From Campylobacter sp. RM16189 (GTDB lineage: Bacteria > Campylobacterota > Campylobacteria > Campylobacterales > Campylobacteraceae): a DNA stretch of 28,705 nt. Every line of letters starts with the position of its first letter. Within the stretch, counting starts at the first letter, position 1. The position numbers were made by a program, and so were the translations under genes. Shown here in pieces: positions 23,994 through 28,705 of this stretch. The stretch covers positions 1-28,705 of the forward strand of contig NZ_LIWR01000010.1 of NCBI RefSeq assembly GCF_012978815.1. Reading direction: 5' to 3'. The notes beneath the pieces were generated by a model that was not told the DNA's origin, did not search any database, and saw nothing but the letters and a program-made list of their open reading frames with translations.

Positions 23994-25472
23994 TTATCCT
24001 TTTAAAATTTTAGTTAAAATTATATCTCTTAGTTTCTTATAAATCTCAACCATAGCAAGTGTATCAAGATGACAGTATTTAAGCAGATTTTGCCTTACTC
24101 TCTCTATCTCTTTTGTATCTGTTTGATAAATTAGATTCGCATACTCGCTACTTGCATCTCCTCCATTTTGTATATCAAGCTCTTTATAGCTAAGCTCTTT
24201 ATTATTTGGAAATAAAGCAGGCAGAACAGACTTGATAGAAAAGCTACCATGGAAGTTTTTATCATAGTATCCAATAGAACGAAACGGAACCAGTAGATCT
24301 ATAAATCTTTCATTAAGGGCTAATAATTCATCTTTAAGATCGGGCAAAAGCTCTGCAAGCTCTTTTATTCTACTTTTCTCAAAGCTCATATTATAAGCCA
24401 TTATCGATCCTTGCTTGGTTATTTTTTTAAGCATGTCTTTGGCTAGACTTTGCCTTGGATCATTTATCCCATCACCTAAAAATTCAAAGTGCTCTAATCT
24501 GCCATCTTCATGAAGGATATGAAGCGAGTATTGAAAGGTTACCTGAGCGTATGGTCTTTGGTGGTCAAATCTTGGAATAGCATCTTGAAAGGTTTCAAAG
24601 TCTAAGAAATTTATAGGATATTTTACATTAGAGATAAACTCATCTATTATGCTTTTATCTATATATGGACTATTATCATTTGTGCTTACTTGAAGTCTTT
24701 GAGTTTCTGTTAAGCTTATATCACTTTTTAAAATATCCTCATAGCTTACAATACCGTTATGATACATATCATATGCCTTGGTTTGATTGATGCGGTATAG
24801 ATTTAATATGGAAATTTCAGGTACATCTTTAAAGCAGTGCTGTGAGAAGCTACACTCAAATGGATTATAGCATTGTGTTCCTATCTTTATATCAGGCTCA
24901 TCTAGGCTTAGCATATTGTTTAAATTTGTTAGGTTATCTCTAACTTCATCTTGTTTGGCGATAACTATATTTGTTATATCTTCTATATGAAATAGCTCGT
25001 TTAAATTTATCTCTCCAACTCTTTCATAAGAGTTATCTATATGCATGACATAGGCTTTCTTAAGAGGCAAAACTGAGCTTATGCAATACCACTGCACGCT
25101 GATGTCGTCTATATGATAATCTTTTACACTAGTGCTTGATTTAACTTCGTAAATTTCATACTCATTGCCGTTTTTTACCAATATATCAGCCATAGCAAAA
25201 ACACCATTTGATATAAATGTAGCTTCATAGATGATTTTTACTCCATTAGCTATAAGCTCTTTTGTCCTTTCTGCCATACATTCAAAGTTACTCGGATTAA
25301 ACTCTATTAGGACTCCGCCTTTAAAATACTCTTGTGCAAGCCTACCTACTTCATTACCTATCTCAAATTTTGTATTATTGATACATTTATTTTCAAGGTC
25401 ACGTCTAAATTTATAAAGCCATAAAGACTTTGGACACTGCAAACCTCTTGTGTATTGTGATTTAGATAGCAT
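23994..25472 (-). CDS. DUF2779 protein: Cas4/RecB-like nuclease fused to a DnaQ-like exonuclease
   Basis: Protein of 492 aa with two nuclease-like halves. Residues 1-215 form a PD-(D/E)XK domain of the Cas4/RecB type: E83, A-D96-I, E109-V-K111. Cysteines C13 and C201/C207/C213 are arranged as for an iron-sulfur cluster. Residues about 285-480 form an RNase H-fold 3'-5' exonuclease of the DUF2779 type: D291-F-E293 in NFLDFET, MAYNMSFE365 and H-L-D470-TLAM. Such proteins probably process DNA ends; the function of the family is not established. AAAGGA precedes the ATG. It heads an operon with two DUF262 genes and has the strongest regulon promoter in the window (palindrome plus TATAAT). Confidence 0.88.
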   Translation of the reverse strand: MLSKSQYTRGLQCPKSLWLYKFRRDLENKCINNTKFEIGNEVGRLAQEYFKGGVLIEFNPSNFECMAERTKELIANGVKIIYEATFISNGVFAMADILVKNGNEYEIYEVKSSTSVKDYHIDDISVQWYCISSVLPLKKAYVMHIDNSYERVGEINLNELFHIEDITNIVIAKQDEVRDNLTNLNNMLSLDEPDIKIGTQCYNPFECSFSQHCFKDVPEISILNLYRINQTKAYDMYHNGIVSYEDILKSDISLTETQRLQVSTNDNSPYIDKSIIDEFISNVKYPINFLDFETFQDAIPRFDHQRPYAQVTFQYSLHILHEDGRLEHFEFLGDGINDPRQSLAKDMLKKITKQGSIMAYNMSFEKSRIKELAELLPDLKDELLALNERFIDLLVPFRSIGYYDKNFHGSFSIKSVLPALFPNNKELSYKELDIQNGGDASSEYANLIYQTDTKEIERVRQNLLKYCHLDTLAMVEIYKKLRDIILTKILKG

Positions 25473-25495
25473 TTTAGTCCTTTTTGTTTTTTATA

Positions 25496-25528
25496 ATTAT
25501 AACAGGTTGGATGGACAAGAGAGTGTCT
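25496..25528 (-). promoter_or_regulatory. Regulon operator and promoter of the DUF2779-DUF262 operon
   Basis: Palindrome GGACA-AGAGAG-TGTCT (25513-25528); on the minus strand an 11-nt gap leads to a perfect -10 box TATAAT (25501-25496). It lies in the 79-bp gap after the mobA stop, so the operon is separately controlled from mobilization. Confidence 0.72.
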
Positions 25529-25551
25529 ATTTATTTTATAGTATATTTATC

Positions 25552-27096
25552 TTACCCAAACCCCATATCACTTATATCTCTTTTTTTGGATATCTCTTTA
25601 GATCTGTTTAGTTTTAGCTTGAATAAGTTTCTAGCCTCCCTTTTAACCCAACCAACTCTTGAGATAATGTCAAATGACAGCTCTCTAAGGACATCAATCT
25701 TTCTTCTAAATCCACTGATGAATTTTGAAATTCTTGTTGTATTAGAGTTTGTTCTTTGAATACTGCTTCTAAGCCGGTTAATCTCTTGTCCAAAGTCTTG
25801 AATTCTTTGAGTAGTTCGTTTAATAATTCTATTCTCTCTTTCTCTTGCCTCTCTTTTATCTCTAATTCTTTTAATAACTCTTGCTCTAGTAGTATCATGA
25901 TACATCCTTGTAGTAAAGATTTTAGTTTTATCATTTATTGTTGTTTGCCAGTTATATTTTGTTTTATATAAGTTTTCATATTTTGATTTGTTTGTTTGAG
26001 TTTTTTGTTTTCCGAATAGAGGCTGTAACTCCATATTGATATAAAAACTATCACTATAAATATTATCGCTGATAATATTTGATATATTTGAGTTTCTTCT
26101 TGGCTCTCTTGAAGATTGCTCTTGAAGCCAGTTGTTTCTTTTTTGTATTGCATTGTTAAGTTTTGTTTTGAGTCTGCTAAGCTCTTGATCTCTTTTTGAC
26201 AGGCTTTGTTTGAATTTGATAATTCTAAATTTCTCAATTGCAACTCCTGAAAAGATGTCTCTAGGTTTGCATATTTCGTTTTCAAAGATGAAACTTCTTG
26301 GTTCTTGTTCGCCAGCATTATTTCCATCCCTTGTATCTTTAAACTCTTTTGCTCTTCTTTGTGTCTTTTCTCTGAGTTGCTCCAAGCTTGCAGTGTCTGT
26401 AAAGCTTTCATGAAACATATCTCCTTTAAATCTTTTAGCCTTTTTACTATTTGGTAGCTTGACTGATATATAGTCTTTTCCTATTCTGGTTACTTCTATA
26501 TTGCTATTTTTAAGGGCTTTTAAGATGTCATCTCTACAGCTAAATTCATTATTGATTAATTTATCTACTAGTATCTTTTCAAGTTCTATATAATCCTTTA
26601 TAGATTTTAATTCTTTCCTTGAGCCTTGAAGTATATGAGCTTTAACAGGGTCTTTTGGATCTGTAAAACCAAATTTAAAGTTTATGTAGTTTTGCCAAGA
26701 GTCTACGAGAGGTCTATCTACCCTATCATAGTATGGGTTAAAAGCTAGTCCTGTTATTAGATCTATCTTTGGAATGGCGAAATTTAGTTCAAGCCGCCCC
26801 TTGTCTATATGTTCTACCCATAAGATATTGTATCTATCTTTATCATTTCCAAATAAAAGAGTTTCAAATTCATCTATTATTGTTTGTTTTAAAGATAGAT
26901 CAATATCTTTTTCTTCAAACGATAGACAGTCCATACATAGTTTTTGTTTTTTAGTTATGTTTGAAACTATATTTCTGGTTATAGCCTCATTTCCTTTTAA
27001 AACTCTAGCCGTTTGATCTTTGACTCTATGATTTAAAAGATAGTTAATTCCGGATATACTTCCGCCTTGTTTGTTAGAAAAGAATTTAACTAACAA
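25552..27096 (-). CDS. mobA: MobA relaxase, ColE1 MbeA-type (HEN motif)
   Basis: Relaxase of 514 aa that should nick the transfer origin of element B and attach to the 5' end. The catalytic tyrosine is probably Y19 (GINYL). The metal motif is H96-IDKGRL-E103-L-N105-F. This H-x6-E-x-N spacing is that of the ColE1 MbeA relaxase (H97, E104, N106, Y19), the MOB-HEN group of MOBP. Residues 1-260 form the relaxase domain; the rest is very basic and repetitive (many R, K, N, S). The start is TTG 27096, supported by AAGGA six bases upstream, with coupling to mobC (overlap of seven bases). The C-terminal half overlaps two other genes in another frame, which may explain its odd composition. Confidence 0.9.
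   Translation of the reverse strand: MLVKFFSNKQGGSISGINYLLNHRVKDQTARVLKGNEAITRNIVSNITKKQKLCMDCLSFEEKDIDLSLKQTIIDEFETLLFGNDKDRYNILWVEHIDKGRLELNFAIPKIDLITGLAFNPYYDRVDRPLVDSWQNYINFKFGFTDPKDPVKAHILQGSRKELKSIKDYIELEKILVDKLINNEFSCRDDILKALKNSNIEVTRIGKDYISVKLPNSKKAKRFKGDMFHESFTDTASLEQLREKTQRRAKEFKDTRDGNNAGEQEPRSFIFENEICKPRDIFSGVAIEKFRIIKFKQSLSKRDQELSRLKTKLNNAIQKRNNWLQEQSSREPRRNSNISNIISDNIYSDSFYINMELQPLFGKQKTQTNKSKYENLYKTKYNWQTTINDKTKIFTTRMYHDTTRARVIKRIRDKREARERENRIIKRTTQRIQDFGQEINRLRSSIQRTNSNTTRISKFISGFRRKIDVLRELSFDIISRVGWVKREARNLFKLKLNRSKEISKKRDISDMGFG
25614..25898 (-). CDS. MbeD-like mobilization protein nested in mobA
   Basis: A 94-aa ORF inside mobA in another frame. ATG 25898 is chosen because AAGGA lies six bases upstream; a longer version from ATG 25934 directly follows the stop of the mbeB-like gene. 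The product is a strongly predicted coiled coil: ILLEQELLKELEIKERQEKE, then LLNELLKEF, then LSQELVGLKGRLE. This resembles the MbeD/MobD family, whose short acidic coiled-coil proteins follow mbeB inside mbeA on ColE1. The known role is in mobilization and, for MbeD, entry exclusion. Order, overlap and frame all match the ColE1 layout. Confidence 0.65.
   Translation of the reverse strand: MILLEQELLKELEIKERQEKERIELLNELLKEFKTLDKRLTGLEAVFKEQTLIQQEFQNSSVDLEERLMSLESCHLTLSQELVGLKGRLETYSS
25935..26411 (-). CDS. MbeB-like membrane mobilization protein nested in mobA
   Basis: A 158-aa ORF inside mobA in another frame. ATG 26411 has AAAGGAG nine bases upstream, a good ribosome binding site within mobA coding sequence. 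The product has a long coiled coil (residues about 15-95, for example KTKYANLETSFQELQLRNLE) and one clear membrane helix ILSAIIFIVIVFISIWSYSL (112-131), followed by a short basic tail. In ColE1-type plasmids mbeB lies inside mbeA, and IncQ MobB, also nested, has a membrane segment that helps engage the transport channel. A chance ORF would hardly give a ribosome site, coiled coil and membrane helix together. Confidence 0.65.
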   Translation of the reverse strand: MKALQTLQAWSNSEKRHKEEQKSLKIQGMEIMLANKNQEVSSLKTKYANLETSFQELQLRNLELSNSNKACQKEIKSLADSKQNLTMQYKKETTGFKSNLQESQEETQIYQILSAIIFIVIVFISIWSYSLYSENKKLKQTNQNMKTYIKQNITGKQQ

Positions 27097-27407
27097 TTCT
27101 TATCCTTATCCAACAAACTATTTATAGAATTAGAAATTTCAATAATACGCTTTAAGACTATAGAGTCTATGCTTTTAGTTGTGTTAACATGTTTAGTTAT
27201 CTGGTTGAGATTACTACCCACCCTTGAAAGTTGGTTAACCATAGCTTTATCGAATTTATGGATAGGGGGTTTGGAATAAAGGATAATATGTCTAATGTAG
27301 ACAGATCTGCTTACACCTGACATGCTTGCTTTGAACTCTAGATTGTTAATTTCCGAGTCGTTTAGCCTAATGGTTATTCTATTAATTCGATTATGTTTTG
27401 CTTTCAT
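27090..27407 (-). CDS. mobC: MobC relaxase accessory protein
   Basis: Small basic protein of 105 aa. The N-terminal part (RITIRLNDSEINNLEFKASM, then SRSVYIRHIIL) is a ribbon-helix-helix DNA-binding domain. Residues about 60-76 (QLSRVGSNLNQITKHVN) are the conserved MobC block (L..VG.NLNQ....N). MobC proteins bind the transfer origin and help the relaxase open it. The start overlaps the stop of the HTH gene by one base (TAATG), and its end overlaps the mobA start, so the three genes form one operon. Confidence 0.88.
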   Translation of the reverse strand: MKAKHNRINRITIRLNDSEINNLEFKASMSGVSRSVYIRHIILYSKPPIHKFDKAMVNQLSRVGSNLNQITKHVNTTKSIDSIVLKRIIEISNSINSLLDKDKNC

Positions 27408-27658
27408 TATATTACTTTTTGTCTAGAATTAGTTAAAAACTGAGCGATTGCAACAAGAGTAAATACTATACGAGAGTTCTTTGCGTCTCCTATCTTTACA
27501 TACGATGGTAAACTTCTGCCATCTTTTATCCTGAGATCAAGAGTGGAAACACCTATACCAAGAGCTTTAGCAGTCTCTTGTCTATTAAGAGACTGCTTGC
27601 CTGGAAATTGACGTTCAAGACTTTGAAGAGTTTTTTCAAAAAAATCCATTGATTCCAT
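27407..27658 (-). CDS. AlpA/excisionase-like HTH protein of element B
   Basis: DNA-binding protein of 83 aa, paralogue of the gene at 2016-2282 of element A. LNRQETAKALGIGVSTLDLR and IKIGDAKNSRIVF (with Y before K) form a MerR/AlpA-like winged helix. AAAGGA six bases before the ATG. It is the first gene of the xis-mobC-mobA operon and lies 360 bp inside the right junction, as expected of an excisionase or of a regulator that switches on excision and mobilization together. The exact role is inferred from family and place. Confidence 0.75.
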   Translation of the reverse strand: MESMDFFEKTLQSLERQFPGKQSLNRQETAKALGIGVSTLDLRIKDGRSLPSYVKIGDAKNSRIVFTLVAIAQFLTNSRQKVI

Positions 27659-27983
27659 TTAAATTCCTTTAATTTTTTATCTATTCAATATTAATTATAG
27701 TCGTTAGTATAATTCTTCAACAAAAAATATAAAAATTTATAAAAAAGACAATAGAATGTAGTAGTTTAAGGCAAATTAGGGTAATTTAGAATAAAAAATA
27801 TTTTTATAGATAAAAGCAAGGCTATAACTTATCGATATTTAAAAACTGGTTGAGACAATATGTATATATTAATAGTTTACATATTAATATATAATCCATT
27901 TTACTAGTTTAAATATTTAGAATTCCAAATAATACATCTCAAAATAGTTTAAAATAGTCCAGAATAATATGCAATATAAAAAT
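27659..27983. other. Non-coding right end of element B, mobilization promoter region
   Basis: AT-rich DNA upstream of the xis-like gene, with no credible ORF. It contains a perfect 12-bp inverted repeat, TATATATTAATA / TATTAATATATA, with a seven-base centre (27863-27893), which could be an operator for the xis-like protein or an AT-rich part of oriT or attP. No regulon palindrome (AGACA...TGTCT) is present, so mobilization seems to be controlled apart from the cargo. Confidence 0.4.
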
Positions 27984-28011
27984 AAACAAAGGGGAAATAA
28001 AGGGGAAAAAT
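27984..28011 (+). repeat. 28-bp end repeat of element B, right copy (two 11-bp units)
   Basis: Identical to 2904-2931 and in the same orientation. It ends three bases left of the 87-bp junction repeat. The units are AGGGGAAATAA (27990-28000) and AGGGGAAAAAT (28001-28011). Confidence 0.65.
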
Positions 28012-28014
28012 ACA

Positions 28015-28101
28015 AAAACCAAGAAACCTTAAAGCTTAAGAAATATCGGTAGAATAGGGGGTTTTAAAAGGGTTTTTATAAGGAAATGGCCCCGGATGCT
28101 G
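28015..28101. repeat. 87-bp attachment-site repeat, right junction
   Basis: Second copy of the repeat at 2690-2776. Its minus strand ends with CAGCATCCGGGGCCA (28101-28087), preceded by GCCGGTTCTGATT. This is a damaged T-arm rather than a working tRNA, since the T stem has a mismatch and no anticodon arm follows. The intact tRNA is therefore not here, and further integrated DNA is expected to the right. Confidence 0.78.
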
Positions 28102-28527
28102 AATCAGAACCGGCTTGCATTAAACACTGTATTTTAGCCACTTTAAGCTTACTAAAAAAATGCTAGTGACTCACTTTTGACTCACTTTTTTTCGGAATAA
28201 AATGACATAAAATTTGAAATCTTTAGAAATAAAATGGAAAAAATAGGAAAAGTTTTTGTTAAAATTCACAAATTTTTCAATCGGTTTTCAAAAGATAAAA
28301 TTACAAAAATAGGTTAAATCCCTAAGTTTAGGGTTTTAAATGATATGAAAAAAAATGATAGGTTTTTTATGTTTTATAAAATGCCGTATTTTAGGCACTT
28401 TTATATTTTATAAATTTAACTAAAATATCTTTTAGTATCTTAGATTAGTTGGCTATATATTTTTAGATTTAATTACAATGCTCAAAATTTTTCATATGTA
28501 TTTTTTAATATTACTATTTTATTTTTA
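28102..28527. other. Non-coding stretch right of element B
   Basis: No gene of credible size; a 27-codon frame at about 28234 lacks a ribosome site. It contains AGCCACTTTAAGCTTACT near 28133-28152, similar to the left end of element B, the 11-bp repeat pair described separately, and a small hairpin CCCTAA/TTAGGG at 28320-28333 followed by TTTT. Confidence 0.4.
28167..28188 (+). repeat. Pair of 11-bp direct repeats right of the junction (arm-site candidate of a third element)
   Basis: TGACTCACTTT twice in tandem, 65 bp right of the junction repeat. Same unit length as the pairs of elements A and B but a different sequence, as expected if a neighbouring element has its own integrase specificity. 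Confidence 0.5.
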
Positions 28528-28705
28528 TTAGTCCAGCAAGATACTAGTTCCGCGATTGTTGTTGTTTAATTCTATTTTCATTTTATCGCAACAATAAATA
28601 ATGTTGTTGATAATTTCCTCTGCCGACAAAAATGAAAACTCGTTTCTTTTTTCAATGAATTCATTAATACAAACCGCTGAAACTGTCTCAATAAAATCAA
28701 CAACT
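28528..28705 (-). CDS. C-terminal end of an unknown protein (partial)
   Basis: The last 58 codons of a minus-strand gene that enters from the right edge and stops at TAA 28530-28528. Visible residues include CINEFIEKRNEFSFLSAEEI and a tail NNNNRGTSILLD. Helical and soluble; no family recognised. It points toward the junction, so if the DNA is a third element its integrase is not the first gene here. Confidence 0.6.
   Translation of the reverse strand, partial: VVDFIETVSAVCINEFIEKRNEFSFLSAEEIINNIIYCCDKMKIELNNNNRGTSILLD

Larger units (their letters stand above)
2777..28101. mobile_element. Integrative and mobilizable element B, about 25.3 kb
   Basis: Bounded by the 87-bp direct repeats. A tyrosine integrase lies at the left end. 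An excisionase-like gene and a ColE1-type mobC-mobA operon lie at the right end. An identical 28-bp sequence holding two 11-bp repeats lies just inside both ends (2904-2931 and 27984-28011). It encodes a relaxase and accessory mobilization proteins, but I see no type IV secretion, coupling-protein or replication genes, so it would need a helper to transfer. About 20 kb of cargo sits between integrase and mobilization genes. Confidence 0.75.

Noticed and set aside
28015..28115. Functional tRNA gene at the right junction
   Set aside because: Only the CCA end and a mispaired T-arm are present; no anticodon or D arm follows.
28234..28317. 27-codon ORF right of element B
   Set aside because: No ribosome binding site, Lys/Phe-rich as expected of random AT-rich DNA.
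1..28705. CRISPR array or rRNA genes
   Set aside because: No series of regularly spaced repeats and no rRNA sequence were seen on either strand; the short paired repeats near the junctions are tandem, without spacers.

Overview
The window is low-GC DNA with short intergenic gaps, AAGGA-type ribosome binding sites and -10 boxes without clear -35 boxes. The protein content (class II Fic, Doc, ColE1-type mobilization genes, DUF262, DUF2779) fits Campylobacter or a close Campylobacterota relative. No ribosomal or core-metabolism gene is present. It is essentially all accessory DNA.

Layout. (1) 1-2776: right end of an element 'A': a cut-off IS256-family transposase, a relaxase gene broken by an in-frame stop, and a small AlpA/excisionase-like HTH gene. 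(2) 2777-28101: a complete integrative and mobilizable element 'B' of about 25.3 kb. It is bounded by an 87-bp direct repeat (2690-2776 and 28015-28101, one mismatch) whose right end looks like the 3' end of a tRNA gene on the minus strand. Just inside each end of B lies an identical 28-bp sequence holding two 11-bp repeats. (3) 28102-28705: the start of further accessory DNA or a third element 'C', with its own pair of 11-bp repeats and the C-terminus of an unknown gene.

Element B has an integrase at its left end and an excisionase-like gene plus a ColE1-like mobC/mobA block at its right end. Two more mobilization genes (mbeB- and mbeD-like) are nested in mobA in another frame. Between these lies cargo: a class II Fic protein; an unknown gene with a metallophosphoesterase; a double-AAA ATPase; a deiminase-fold enzyme; an HNH-like protein divergent from a large unknown protein; a four-gene unit of two unknowns, a 31-aa ORF and Doc; a WYL-type regulator with a Sir2-type protein; a DUF1643 protein; a degenerate zone with an IS1595-family element; a WG-repeat protein; and a DUF2779 nuclease with two DUF262 proteins, one ending in an HNH (DUF1524) domain as in GmrSD-like restriction systems.

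The most interesting signal is regulatory. A palindrome AGACA/GGACA-N5-6-TGTCT stands 11-12 nt upstream of the -10 box at five well-matched sites (6950, 9738, 11628, 15332, 25513), two of them able to serve divergent genes. Weaker versions stand in the same geometry at 5840, 17185 and 21011. This ties most of the cargo into one apparent regulon, and the WYL protein encoded in its middle is the obvious candidate regulator. I read this as a co-regulated defence or stress island on a mobilizable element; its function is inference.
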